Origin: an uncultured Prevotellaceae bacterium
GTDB lineage: Bacteria > Bacteroidota > Bacteroidia > Bacteroidales > Bacteroidaceae
Direction of reading: 5' to 3'
Assembly (NCBI GenBank): GCA_902769805.1
Contig: CACXQL010000010.1
Span: 1 to 38,381 of the forward strand
Length of the DNA: 38,381 nucleotides
Shown here: positions 1-8,577 of the stretch, one piece after another
Layout of the letters: each line of letters begins with the position of its first letter
Position numbering within the stretch: the stretch's first letter is position 1
Program-made: the position numbers and the translations under genes
The notes under the pieces: model-generated
Told to the model about the DNA's origin: nothing
What the model saw: only the letters and a program-made list of their open reading frames with translations
Databases searched by the model: none

Positions 1-22
1 CCAGGATCAAACTCTCCACTGT
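1..22 (-). rRNA. rrs: 16S rRNA, 5' end only (partial)
   Basis: Read on the minus strand, positions 15 to 1 give AGAGTTTGATCCTGG, the universally conserved start of bacterial 16S rRNA (the 27F primer site). Aligning this with E. coli, where the block starts at nucleotide 8, puts the mature 5' end near position 22. The rest of the gene lies outside the window to the left. Confidence 0.95.
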
Positions 23-236
23 ATATACTATATTCTCATCCAATAAAGGATTGTCACTGTCACAGAACGCATACGCTCGTTTATCCGGTAGTCTTAAGAA
101 TGTCTCTTGACGGTTCGTCATTTTACCCAAGAGCCCCAGACGGGACTCTCGCTTCTTGTACTACTACTTCTCTGTTTTATGTAATCCAGTCAAAGAACGC
201 TTTCCTAATACGCCAACGCCAAAAAATGAGCGAAAG
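23..236 (-). promoter_or_regulatory. 16S rRNA leader with boxA-like antitermination element
   Basis: This stretch of about 215 bases lies between the predicted rRNA transcription start and the 16S 5' end. On the minus strand, positions 198-189 read GTTCTTTGAC, which resembles boxA antitermination elements in rRNA leaders. Inverted repeats around 113-151 (CTCTTG/CAAGAG, and GAG-CCC/GGG-CTC with one mismatch) could form processing stems. I see no gene here; the one open frame is AT-poor leader sequence without a promoter. Confidence 0.6.
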
Positions 237-242
237 CGGATG

Positions 243-274
243 CAAAGGTACAAACAATTTACAACCCCACCAAA
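243..274 (-). promoter_or_regulatory. rRNA operon promoter
   Basis: Minus strand: TTTG at 274-271, a 20-bp spacer, then TACCTTTG at 250-243. This fits the Bacteroidota housekeeping sigma consensus TTTG-N19/20-TAnnTTTG exactly. Predicted transcription start is near 236, about 215 bases before 16S. The flank upstream of -33 is AT-rich (275-330), as expected for a strong promoter. Confidence 0.8.
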
Positions 275-343
275 TATTTAACGACATTTTTTCAATACAA
301 TAAGAAAGTTTTCGCTTTTCATGACAAAAACAGGTGAAATATA

Positions 344-2665
344 CTATTCAAATATCTGACCTATATCATCTTCCGGAACATCCTCCAGTCCAGACTCATC
401 ATATTGACAAGGATTATATCCAGCTGGCAAGTCAAAAACAGCATTACCATTATACCCCAACCGTTTGTCTGCATAGACACGGCGCATATAATAGGCCCAT
501 ACAGGAAGAGCACCAGCTGCACCTTGTCCCATACTCGTCATCGTGAAATGGATGTCACGGTCCTCACCACCGACCCAACAGCCACTCACCAGTGTTGGGG
601 TAATACCCATAAACCATGCGTCGCTATTATTATTTGTGGTACCTGTCTTACCTGCGATATCCCCAGGAATATTATATTTATAACGAAGGCGTCCTGCTGT
701 ACCACCTTCTACGACAGCCTTGAGCATATAAAGCATTTTATGGGCACTCTCCTCACTGATGACTTCATTCATACGCGGCTGGAATTCGGCAATCACATTA
801 CCCTCATTATCTGCAATCTTAGTCACCAGCAATGGTGATGTACGTATTCCATGATTCACAAAGACAGTATATGCACTCACCATCTCGCCTACTGTGATAT
901 CACATGGTCCAAGGCAGAGAGCCATTGACGGATGTATCTCTGGATTATTAATACCATATTCTCGCAACAGAGTCACAAATGCCTGAGGATTCAGTTTACT
1001 CATCAAATATGCTGATATCCAGTTGTTAGACTGTTGGAGACCCCATTTCAGCGTGACCATCTCCCCATAATGGGCACGACTACCATTTCGAGGAGTCCAT
1101 GCACGTCCACCAACTATATATGTCTCCTGCACATTCGGAGCCAGGTCACAGGGTGAGAAGCCATTTTCCATCGCCAGAGAATAGAGGAACGGTTTAATGG
1201 TTGATCCTACTTGACGCCGTCCTTCCATACACATATCATAAGCAAAATGCATGAAATCAAGCCCTCCGACATACGCTTTGACATGTCCGTTCTGCGGACA
1301 CATACTCATAAACCCACAACGCAAGAAGGACTTATAGTACCGAATAGAGTCCATCGGAGTCATCACCGTATCCACTTCGCCATGATAGGTAAAGACAGAC
1401 ATTTCCGTCCTTGTGTTGAACGACCGTTTGATTTCCTCTTCCGAAGCACCCGACTCCTTCAATACCCGATAGCGTTCACACTGGCGCACTGAACGCATTA
1501 GGATCTTGTTAACCTGCTCTGCGGACAATTTCCCAGAATACGGAGCACTCTTTCGCCCCCTATTCTCCTTGTTGAAAGCTGGCTGTAAGAATTTCACAAT
1601 ATGCTCACGAGCTGCCTGTTCTGCATATTCCTGCATTCGGGAATCGATGGTAGTATACACCTTCAGTCCGTCGGTATACACATTATAGTTGTCACCATTC
1701 CGTTTCCTGTTTTTATTACACCAACCATATAGGGGATCTGTCTCCCAGTTAATGGAATCGATATGATACCGCACCATATTCCATGACGGATATTCCGAGC
1801 GCTCCGGTTTTTTCGCCATCATGTAGCGACGGAGGTAGTCACGGAAATAGACAGCCACACCATCCTTATGGTCAGACACATGGAAATTCAGTTTAAGGGG
1901 TTCTGCCGAATATTGCTGGTACTGTTCCTCTGTGAGATAGCCTGCCTTCACCATCTGTCCCAGTACCACGTTACGGCGTTCCTGGCTCCTGTCATGGTGG
2001 CGAACAGGGTTAAAATATGACGGGTTCTTACAAAGACCTACCAGCGTAGCTGCCTCGTTGACTGTCAAGTCTTTCGGTTCCTTGCCAAAATACGTGTTAG
2101 AAGCCGTCTTGATACCTACCGCATTATGAAGGAAATCGAAATAATTCAAATACATCGCAATGATTTCATCCTTCGTGTAGTTACGTTCCAACTGTACGGC
2201 AATCACCCACTCAATAGGTTTTTGCAACATACGCTCCATTACACTGTGTGCTGTACCCGAATACAGTTGCTTTGCCAACTGCTGGGTGATAGTAGAGCCA
2301 CCGCCAGCACTTTTCTGTCGAAGAATACCTCTTTTAATAATAGCACGTCCCAACGCGAAGAAGTCGATGCCCGAATGATCATAGAAGCGTATATCCTCCG
2401 TAGCCACCAAAGCTTGTATCAGCGATGGCGATAACTGCGAATAGTCCACCAAGACACGATTCTCCCTGTTATAGTTCCAGGTACCCATAATCTTTCCATC
2501 GGAACTATATATCTGAGTGGCATATCTGTTAATAGGATTCTGGAGTTCCTCAACTGGTGGCATATACCCTATCCATCCATTATTGATTGCCCAGAATGCG
2601 ACAGCAGCTGTTAGGACAGAAGCTCCAAACAGTGACCACAAAACACGTACAACTAATTTTCTCAT
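344..2665 (-). CDS. class A penicillin-binding protein (transglycosylase/transpeptidase)
   Basis: Bifunctional peptidoglycan synthase of the PBP1A type, anchored in the inner membrane and acting in the periplasm. A short basic N-terminus precedes a membrane segment at about residues 7-28. The GT51 domain shows the catalytic EDIRFYDH motif (Glu90) and GGSTITQQLAKQ (about 122-132). The transpeptidase domain has all three motifs: STIK with nucleophile Ser488, SNN at 546 and KTGT at 673. At 773 residues it is of usual length. I chose the ATG at 2665. An in-frame TTG at 2698 lies inside the -7 promoter element and cannot be in the transcript. It is transcribed towards the rRNA operon, and its stop is only 70 bases before the rRNA -33 element. 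No strong terminator is visible between them. Confidence 0.95.
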   Translation of the reverse strand: MRKLVVRVLWSLFGASVLTAAVAFWAINNGWIGYMPPVEELQNPINRYATQIYSSDGKIMGTWNYNRENRVLVDYSQLSPSLIQALVATEDIRFYDHSGIDFFALGRAIIKRGILRQKSAGGGSTITQQLAKQLYSGTAHSVMERMLQKPIEWVIAVQLERNYTKDEIIAMYLNYFDFLHNAVGIKTASNTYFGKEPKDLTVNEAATLVGLCKNPSYFNPVRHHDRSQERRNVVLGQMVKAGYLTEEQYQQYSAEPLKLNFHVSDHKDGVAVYFRDYLRRYMMAKKPERSEYPSWNMVRYHIDSINWETDPLYGWCNKNRKRNGDNYNVYTDGLKVYTTIDSRMQEYAEQAAREHIVKFLQPAFNKENRGRKSAPYSGKLSAEQVNKILMRSVRQCERYRVLKESGASEEEIKRSFNTRTEMSVFTYHGEVDTVMTPMDSIRYYKSFLRCGFMSMCPQNGHVKAYVGGLDFMHFAYDMCMEGRRQVGSTIKPFLYSLAMENGFSPCDLAPNVQETYIVGGRAWTPRNGSRAHYGEMVTLKWGLQQSNNWISAYLMSKLNPQAFVTLLREYGINNPEIHPSMALCLGPCDITVGEMVSAYTVFVNHGIRTSPLLVTKIADNEGNVIAEFQPRMNEVISEESAHKMLYMLKAVVEGGTAGRLRYKYNIPGDIAGKTGTTNNNSDAWFMGITPTLVSGCWVGGEDRDIHFTMTSMGQGAAGALPVWAYYMRRVYADKRLGYNGNAVFDLPAGYNPCQYDESGLEDVPEDDIGQIFE

Positions 2666-2695
2666 TTTTCTGAGACCATTTGTCTTTTGGCGTTG

Positions 2696-2703
2696 CAAAG
2701 ATA
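2696..2703 (-). promoter_or_regulatory. -7 element of the penicillin-binding protein promoter
   Basis: Minus strand TATCTTTG at 2703-2696, matching TAnnTTTG. The predicted start near 2690 leaves a leader of about 25 bases to the ATG at 2665. I find no clear TTG-type -33 element at the expected distance, so this may be a moderate promoter. Confidence 0.6.
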
Positions 2704-2844
2704 CGGCTTTTTATTGATATAAGGAAATTTTTGCCATAAATTCAACAAAAGACTCTCTTTCTCTTAATAACAGTTAAAAATATAAATATTATCGAAGTTT
2801 TACCACATTACTTCTACAAACTGTAAAAAAATGCCTATATCTTT

Positions 2845-2874
2845 TTTGTTTTTCAGAGATTCTTTCTATCTTTG
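2845..2874 (+). promoter_or_regulatory. promoter of the efflux operon
   Basis: TTTG at 2845-2848, an 18-bp spacer and TATCTTTG at 2867-2874 match the Bacteroidota promoter consensus. Predicted start is near 2880, giving a leader of about 40 bases before the ATG at 2921. It is divergent from the penicillin-binding protein promoter. The AT-rich sequence between them (2704-2844) holds no gene that I can see. Confidence 0.7.
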
Positions 2875-2891
2875 CACTCCCAAAAAGACAT

Positions 2892-2915
2892 AAAGATTAA
2901 AAGATTAAAAGATAA
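2892..2915 (+). repeat. three 8-bp tandem units in the efflux leader
   Basis: AAAGATTA, AAAGATTA, AAAGATAA at 2892-2915, ending five bases before the tolC-like start codon. The A-rich, unstructured leader is typical of translation starts in this phylum, so the repeat may simply be a translation-favouring leader that has slipped. Confidence 0.6.
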
Positions 2916-2920
2916 AAAAC

Positions 2921-4258
2921 ATGAAACGAAGTGTAATAACAGCACTGATTCTGACCTTTACTATCACAATGAATGGACAGAAGAAGTGGACACTGAAGGA
3001 CTGCATCGACTATGCGATGCAGAATAACATCACTTTACAACAGTCACGATTACAGAAGCAATCTGCCACAGAAGACCGTAAGCAATCACATGCAGCTTTA
3101 TTTCCTTCCTTGTCAGCCTCCACCAACCAGAGTGTGGGCTATCGTCCTTGGTTGTCGTCAGGAATGACCACCGTTACTAATGGTACCGTGAATACCAAGG
3201 TCAACAAGACCTATTATAACGGTACATATGGCATCAATGCCTCATGGACGGTATGGAATGGTAATCAGAACCGCAACCAGGTCAAGCTCAACGAAGTCAG
3301 TGAAGAACAGGCAGAACTTAATATTGCAGAGACAGCCAATTCCATTCAGGAGAAGATAGCCCAATTATATGTGCAGATTCTCTATATGAATGAGGCAATC
3401 AAAGTCAGCAAGGAGAGTCTGGAGACCAGTAAGAAGAATGAAGCGCGTGGAAAGGAGATTATGGAAGTCGGCAGGATGTCAAAAGCCGACCTTGCACAGC
3501 TTACTGCCCAGAGAGCTACTGACGAATACAATATTGTAGAAGCAGAGAGCAACCTTGCCAATTACATATTACAATTAAAGCAATTACTGGAGATTACCAG
3601 TGAAGAGCCTTTCGATATTGAGATTCCCGCATACAGCGACGAGCAGGCGCTTGCAGAGATTCCATCGCTAGGCAGCGTTTATGAGCACGCCCTCACCTAT
3701 CGTCCTGAGATTCGTAGCTCAGAACTCAGTCTGAAGTCCAGTGACCTCCAGATGAAGATTGCCAAAGCAGGGCACCTGCCGACCATCAGTATGACCAGTG
3801 GCGTAGCTACCAATACTGGGTCTATGAGTTCCAACGAGTGGGGTCACCAGATGAAGACCAACCTTGACGCCTCCCTTGGAGCCTCCGTGAGCATCCCCAT
3901 CTTCGACAACCGAAAGACGAAGACCGCCATTAACAAGGCAAAGATACAGCATGAACAGGCATTACTTGATATTCAGGACAAGCAGAAACAGCTCTACTCT
4001 ACTATCGAGGGCTACTGGCTTGACGCTAATACCAACCAGCAGAAGTTCAAGGCTGCCCAGTCCACCGTTGCCAGCGAACAGGCAAGTTTTGACTTGCTGA
4101 CAGAACAGTTCAATGTCGGACTGAAGAACATTGTGGAGTTGCTGATGGGTAAGGACAAACTCCTGAATGCCCAACAGAATAGGTTACAGAGTAAATATAT
4201 GACTATCCTTAACCAACAGCTACTCCGTTTCTATAGAGGTGAGGACATGAATCTGTAA
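2921..4258 (+). CDS. TolC-family outer-membrane efflux protein
   Basis: Outer-membrane channel for a tripartite pump. The N-terminus has a signal peptide (MKRSVITALILTFTITMNGQ). The mature start (KKWTLKDCIDYAMQNN) is the usual opening of Bacteroidota TolC-family proteins. Two long helical coiled-coil halves follow, about residues 115-205 and 320-440, with alternating beta segments. The ATVAS-QASFDLLTEQFNVGL stretch near 385 is the conserved second-repeat helix. At 445 residues it is of normal length. It is the first gene of an operon with an adaptor, ATPase and permease, so it is probably their dedicated outer-membrane partner. The substrate cannot be told from sequence. Confidence 0.93.
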   Translation: MKRSVITALILTFTITMNGQKKWTLKDCIDYAMQNNITLQQSRLQKQSATEDRKQSHAALFPSLSASTNQSVGYRPWLSSGMTTVTNGTVNTKVNKTYYNGTYGINASWTVWNGNQNRNQVKLNEVSEEQAELNIAETANSIQEKIAQLYVQILYMNEAIKVSKESLETSKKNEARGKEIMEVGRMSKADLAQLTAQRATDEYNIVEAESNLANYILQLKQLLEITSEEPFDIEIPAYSDEQALAEIPSLGSVYEHALTYRPEIRSSELSLKSSDLQMKIAKAGHLPTISMTSGVATNTGSMSSNEWGHQMKTNLDASLGASVSIPIFDNRKTKTAINKAKIQHEQALLDIQDKQKQLYSTIEGYWLDANTNQQKFKAAQSTVASEQASFDLLTEQFNVGLKNIVELLMGKDKLLNAQQNRLQSKYMTILNQQLLRFYRGEDMNL

Positions 4259-4260
4259 GA

Positions 4261-4290
4261 ATTGAGAATTGAAAATTGAAAATTGAAATT
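4261..4290 (+). repeat. intergenic heptamer array (ATTGAAA)4
   Basis: ATTGAGA followed by three ATTGAAA units at 4261-4288, plus a partial fifth. It fills the short gap between the tolC-like stop and the adaptor ATG at 4297. Related ATTGAAA units recur at 30327-30374 and, inverted, at 33740-33767. Confidence 0.85.
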
Positions 4291-4296
4291 ATAAAT

Positions 4297-5502
4297 ATGA
4301 AGAACAAGAAAATCTGGATAGGTGTGGGCATCATTGTCCTTATCATCCTTGCTTACCTCCTTCTGTCAGGTGGTAAGAAAGAAGAGAAAGTGTCGTTTGA
4401 GACGGCAAAAGTAGAGAAGCAGAATATCAGTACCAGCATCACTGCCACTGGCACCATTGAGCCAGTAACCTCCGTGACTGTCGGTACACAGGTCAGCGGT
4501 ATCGTGTCAAAACTCTATGTTGACTATAACAGTGTCGTCAAGAAGGGGCAAGTCATTGCCGAACTCGACAAGACCAACCTCATCAGTGAACTGAATACAG
4601 CGAAGGCAAACCTGTCGTCTGCCCAAAGCACACTGAACTATGAGCTTGCCAACTACAACCGCTTCAAGACCCTATACGACAAAGGGCTGGTCAGTGCCGA
4701 CGAGTACGAGAATGCCAAGCTCTCCTATGATAAGGCACGTCAATCAGTATCCACTTCCCGTGAGAGTGTGCAGAAGGCTCAGACCAACCTCGGATATGCC
4801 ACCATCACCTCCCCTATTGACGGTGTGGTACTCTCCAAGGCTGTAGAAGAAGGACAGACCGTTGCCGCCTCCTTCAACACCCCTGAGTTGTTTACGATTG
4901 CCAAAGACCTCACCGATATGCGTGTGATTGCCGATATCGACGAGGCAGACATTGGTGGTGTGAAGGAAGGACAGCGTGTCACCTTCACCGTTGACGCCTT
5001 CCCCGAAGACTCCTTCGAGGGACAGGTGACACAAGTGCGCCAGCAGGCAACCACAGAAAGTAATGTCGTCACCTATGAAGTTGTTATCTCCGCCCGTAAC
5101 AACGACTTGAAACTGAAACCCGGACTGACGGCAAACGTCACCATCTACACCTTAGAGAAAAATGGTGTGCTGGCAGCTCCCTCTAAGGCACTCCGTTTCA
5201 TTCCCAACGAGGCACTCCTCTCCAACGGAGAGAAGATTGAGGACTGCGAAGGCATGCATAAGGTATGGACTAAGGAAGGTAATATTTTCAAGGCTCATAA
5301 GGTGGAAGTTGGTACTACCAATGGTATTCTCACCGAGATTACCGGTGGCATCACGGAGGGTACAGAAATATTAGTTGACTTCAGTATCTCCGGAGGCAGT
5401 GAGATGCCGATGGGCGGAGAGCAACAAGCAACCAACCCTTTCATGCCGAGACCAAGAGGCAACAATAACAGAAACGGCAACAACAACCAACAAAGGAGAT
5501 AA
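4297..5502 (+). CDS. MacA-like periplasmic adaptor (HlyD/RND family)
   Basis: Membrane-fusion protein linking an inner-membrane ABC permease to TolC. An N-terminal membrane anchor covers about residues 5-22. A split lipoyl (biotinyl-like) domain follows, with GTQVSGIVSKLYVDY near 62 and GYATITSPIDGVVLSKAVEEG near 166. A coiled-coil hairpin lies between them (about 95-160), and beta-barrel and membrane-proximal domains come after. The C-terminus is a low-complexity Pro/Arg/Asn tail (NNNRNGNNNQQRR). I chose the ATG at 4297, directly before the anchor; an in-frame TTG at 4276 lies inside the heptamer repeat. The gene abuts the ATPase gene: stop TAA at 5500-5502, ATG at 5503. MacA is inferred from partner type; substrate unknown. 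Confidence 0.9.
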   Translation: MKNKKIWIGVGIIVLIILAYLLLSGGKKEEKVSFETAKVEKQNISTSITATGTIEPVTSVTVGTQVSGIVSKLYVDYNSVVKKGQVIAELDKTNLISELNTAKANLSSAQSTLNYELANYNRFKTLYDKGLVSADEYENAKLSYDKARQSVSTSRESVQKAQTNLGYATITSPIDGVVLSKAVEEGQTVAASFNTPELFTIAKDLTDMRVIADIDEADIGGVKEGQRVTFTVDAFPEDSFEGQVTQVRQQATTESNVVTYEVVISARNNDLKLKPGLTANVTIYTLEKNGVLAAPSKALRFIPNEALLSNGEKIEDCEGMHKVWTKEGNIFKAHKVEVGTTNGILTEITGGITEGTEILVDFSISGGSEMPMGGEQQATNPFMPRPRGNNNRNGNNNQQRR

Positions 5503-6258
5503 ATGGAAGACAATAGGAAAGTTGTCATCGAGCTGCAGAACGTGAAGCGTTACTTCCAGGTAGGTAGTGAGACTGTCAAGGCATTACGTGGTGTCTCGTT
5601 CAAGATTTACGAAGGTGAGTTCGTTACTATCCAAGGCACCTCTGGCTCTGGTAAGTCAACCCTTCTCAACCAGCTTGGTTGTCTTGACACCCCCACCAGT
5701 GGAGAATATTACCTTGACGGTATCTCCGTCCGCACCATGTCAAAGACCCAGCGCGCCCATCTGCGTAATCAGAAGATTGGTTTTGTATTCCAGACCTACA
5801 ACCTGCTGCCGAAGACTACAGCTGTGGAAAACGTAGAGCTGCCACTGATGTACAATAATAAATATGATGCAAAGCAACGACGAGCCGCAGCCGTGAAGGC
5901 ATTGGAAGCTGTCGGGCTCGGCGACCGTCTGGAACATAAAAGCAACCAGATGTCTGGAGGACAGATGCAGCGTGTCGCCATTGCCCGTGCCTTAGTCAAC
6001 GAGCCAGCAGTGCTCCTTGCTGACGAGGCGACGGGAAACCTTGATACCCGAACGTCTTTCGAGATGCTTGTCCTCTTTCAGGAGCTCTACAAGCAGGGCC
6101 ATACCATTATCTTCGTGACCCACAACCCAGAGATTGCCGAATACAGTAGCCGTAACATCAACTTGCGTGACGGCAAGATCCGTGAAGATACTATCAATAC
6201 GAATATCAAGTCAGCGGCAGAGGCACTTGCTGCCTTGCCCAAGCCACAAGACGATTAA
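5503..6258 (+). CDS. ABC transporter ATP-binding protein (MacB/LolD type)
   Basis: Cytoplasmic ATPase of the pump. Walker A is GTSGSGKST (residues 45-53), the Q-loop region is VFQTYNLLP (about 95-103), the signature [15 protein letters not shown] starts at 150, Walker B is [12 protein letters not shown] (170-181) and the switch histidine is in VTHN near 209. This is the MacB/LolD/FtsE subfamily, which powers mechanotransmission rather than classical transport. E. coli MacB fuses ATPase and permease, but here they are separate genes 15 bp apart, as is common in this phylum. The start codon immediately follows the adaptor stop codon, suggesting translational coupling. Confidence 0.95.
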   Translation: MEDNRKVVIELQNVKRYFQVGSETVKALRGVSFKIYEGEFVTIQGTSGSGKSTLLNQLGCLDTPTSGEYYLDGISVRTMSKTQRAHLRNQKIGFVFQTYNLLPKTTAVENVELPLMYNNKYDAKQRRAAAVKALEAVGLGDRLEHKSNQMSGGQMQRVAIARALVNEPAVLLADEATGNLDTRTSFEMLVLFQELYKQGHTIIFVTHNPEIAEYSSRNINLRDGKIREDTINTNIKSAAEALAALPKPQDD

Positions 6259-6273
6259 GAACAGAAAGATTAA

Positions 6274-7491
6274 ATGAACATACTGAATCTATTTAAAGTA
6301 AGTATCAAGGCGGTAGCCAACAACAAGATGCGCTCCTTCCTCTCCATGCTCGGTATCATTATCGGTGTGGCAGCAGTCATCATCATGATGGCTATCGGAC
6401 AAGGCTCGAAGGAAAGTATCCGTCAAGAACTATCGACAATGGGTACCAACCTGCTCACCATCCGACCTGGAGCTGATATGCGAGGCGGTGTTCGTCAGGA
6501 CCCATCCGCCATGCAGACACTGAAGATGGCAGACTATGAGCGTATCATGCAGGAGAAGCGTTTTGTCACAAAGGTATCTCCTGAAGTCACCGCCAGCGGA
6601 CAAGCCATCTACGGCAGCAATAACACCAATGCCTCGATGTATGGTGAGTCGATAGACTATCTCGACATCCGTCTGTGGACTATTGAAGAGGGAGATTACT
6701 TCACAGAGGAAGACATCAAGAAGGCTGCTAAAGTATGCGTTGTAGGTGCCACTATCGTCAAGGATCTCTTCGGCGAGCATACCGACCCCATCGGTAAGAC
6801 CATCCGCTTCAAGAGCATCCCCATGCGTATCATCGGTGTGCTGAAGGCAAAGGGATACAACTCTTGGGGCATGGACCAGGATAACGTCATCATTGCTCCC
6901 TATACGACGGTGATGAAGCGTATCAGTGCTCAGACTTACTTTTCCAGCATCGTCTGCTCTGCTATTACAGAAGAACTTTCTGATGCCGCTATTGAAGAGC
7001 TGACCCAGATACTACGCAGCAACCATAAGCTGAAGGAAGATGCAGACGACGACTTCACGATCCGCTCTCAAGCAGAGATGATGGAGACAATGTCATCAAC
7101 AATGGATACCGTGACCATCATCCTCGTGGTGGCGGCAGCCTTCTCACTACTTGTAGCAGGTATCGGTATCATGAATATCATGCTTGTCTCTGTGACAGAG
7201 CGTACCAAGGAGATTGGACTGCGTATGGCTGTAGGTGCCACCGGTCCTGTCATCTCTCTACAGTTCCTCATCGAGTCAGTACTCATCTCCGTCACCGGAG
7301 GACTCTTAGGCATCCTTGTCGGATGCAGTGCCAGTGGCGGTCTTAGCTTGATAGGCATGCCATCAAGCGTTCCCGCCTGGTCTATCTACGTCTCTTTCTT
7401 CGTCTGCGTCTGCATCGGAGTCCTTTTCGGATATATCCCTGCACAGAAGGCTGCCAATATGGATCCTATAGAAGCTATCCGACATGAATAA
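6274..7491 (+). CDS. MacB-like ABC permease (FtsX family)
   Basis: Inner-membrane permease with the MacB fold. One N-terminal membrane helix (about residues 20-43; MRSFLSMLGIIIGVAAVIIM) is followed by a large periplasmic domain (about 45-275). Three C-terminal helices follow, with the conserved FtsX-family stretches VAGIGIMNIMLVSVTERTKE and GLRMAVGAT near 295-325. The C-terminal PAQKAANMDPIEAIRHE is the usual family ending. At 405 residues it is of normal length. It works with the ATPase just upstream, the adaptor and the TolC homologue. The last eight bases overlap the start of the histidine kinase gene, so pump and sensor are made from one message. Confidence 0.95.
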   Translation: MNILNLFKVSIKAVANNKMRSFLSMLGIIIGVAAVIIMMAIGQGSKESIRQELSTMGTNLLTIRPGADMRGGVRQDPSAMQTLKMADYERIMQEKRFVTKVSPEVTASGQAIYGSNNTNASMYGESIDYLDIRLWTIEEGDYFTEEDIKKAAKVCVVGATIVKDLFGEHTDPIGKTIRFKSIPMRIIGVLKAKGYNSWGMDQDNVIIAPYTTVMKRISAQTYFSSIVCSAITEELSDAAIEELTQILRSNHKLKEDADDDFTIRSQAEMMETMSSTMDTVTIILVVAAAFSLLVAGIGIMNIMLVSVTERTKEIGLRMAVGATGPVISLQFLIESVLISVTGGLLGILVGCSASGGLSLIGMPSSVPAWSIYVSFFVCVCIGVLFGYIPAQKAANMDPIEAIRHE

Positions 7492-8554
7492 ACGACTGAA
7501 ATATTTCCTGCATGTGGTGTTCTGGGCATTCATGTTCCTCTCACCAGTGACCTATGCCCGAGGGACAGGCATCTCCATTACACAGTACGTCATGAACTGC
7601 ATGTCACCCCTTCAGATGATGGTAGTGTTCTATATTAACTATTTCTGGCTTGCACCATATTATTATGCGGCAGGCAAGCACCGTTACTTCCTGCTGATTA
7701 ATGCCGTATTGGTGATTAGCCTTGGTATCGGACTCCACTACTGGACGGATTTCACAAACGATTTATTCCAACCAGCCCTATCCAATTCCAGGGAACTTGA
7801 CAATATTGAGTTATTCTTTTTTATCCTCCGTGACATCATCAATCTTGCCATCTTTGCCACAGCGGCAACCTGTATCGCCCTCGCCCAGCGATGGTATTGG
7901 GCAGAGCAGGCACGTAGTAAAGCAGAAGCAGCACGTACTGACGCGGAACTGAGTAACCTGCGCAACCAGATTAATCCACATTTCCTGTTGAACACACTCA
8001 ACAACATCTATGCCCTCACCGCCTTCGACACAGACAAGGCACAGGAGGCCATTAGGGAACTGTCCAATATGCTGCGCCATATCCTCTATGACTACCAGCA
8101 GCCTGCTGTTCCTTTGGATGACGAAGTGGAGTTTATCCGTAACTATGTGAAACTGATGAAGCTGCGGTTACCCGAATCTGTTAAAGTGACATTCGACGTA
8201 CATGCTGCCAATTCAGACATCACCATCGCTCCTATGATTTTCATCTCACTGGTTGAGAATGCCTTCAAACACGGAGTCAGTCCCACAGAACCTTCTTTCA
8301 TCCGTATCCTGATAGAGGCAGACGAACAGAACATTATCTGCGACATCCGTAACTCAAACTATCCAAAGCCTGCCAGCGACCACAGCGGTCATGGCATAGG
8401 ACTGCAACAGATACAACGTCGACTGGAACTCGCCTACTTCGAGCACTACACGTGGACCAAAGAACTTGTTACCAATGGTAAGGTGTATCACTCACGCATC
8501 CATATCACGGATTGGAAAGAGTCCAACAGCAAACTAAGAAATGAAGATAAATAA
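7484..8554 (+). CDS. sensor histidine kinase, LytS/HisKA-type (PF06580)
   Basis: Membrane sensor kinase. The N-terminal 135 residues hold about four hydrophobic helices (near 6-25, 42-62, 68-86 and 110-134) with no large extracellular domain. It may therefore sense within the membrane or through partners. A short coiled coil leads into the His_kinase motif NQINPHFLLNTLNN, with phospho-acceptor His166. The ATPase domain has an N-box (ENAFKHG at 258-264) and a glycine-rich G-box (SGHGIGLQQIQRRL, about 301-314). The gene overlaps the permease by 8 bp and precedes its LytTR regulator by 23 bp. The cognate pair sits inside the efflux operon, so autoregulation of the pump is likely but not shown by sequence. 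Confidence 0.93.
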   Translation: MNKRLKYFLHVVFWAFMFLSPVTYARGTGISITQYVMNCMSPLQMMVVFYINYFWLAPYYYAAGKHRYFLLINAVLVISLGIGLHYWTDFTNDLFQPALSNSRELDNIELFFFILRDIINLAIFATAATCIALAQRWYWAEQARSKAEAARTDAELSNLRNQINPHFLLNTLNNIYALTAFDTDKAQEAIRELSNMLRHILYDYQQPAVPLDDEVEFIRNYVKLMKLRLPESVKVTFDVHAANSDITIAPMIFISLVENAFKHGVSPTEPSFIRILIEADEQNIICDIRNSNYPKPASDHSGHGIGLQQIQRRLELAYFEHYTWTKELVTNGKVYHSRIHITDWKESNSKLRNEDK

Positions 8555-8577
8555 CAAACTTAAATAATTAAAATATT

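Noticed and set aside
404-838. Open frame antisense to the penicillin-binding protein gene
   Set aside because: It has no promoter or recognisable motif and is a shadow of a well-supported gene.
2666-2698. Longer N-terminus of the penicillin-binding protein from a TTG at 2698
   Set aside because: The TTG lies within the -7 promoter element (2696-2703), upstream of the predicted transcription start.
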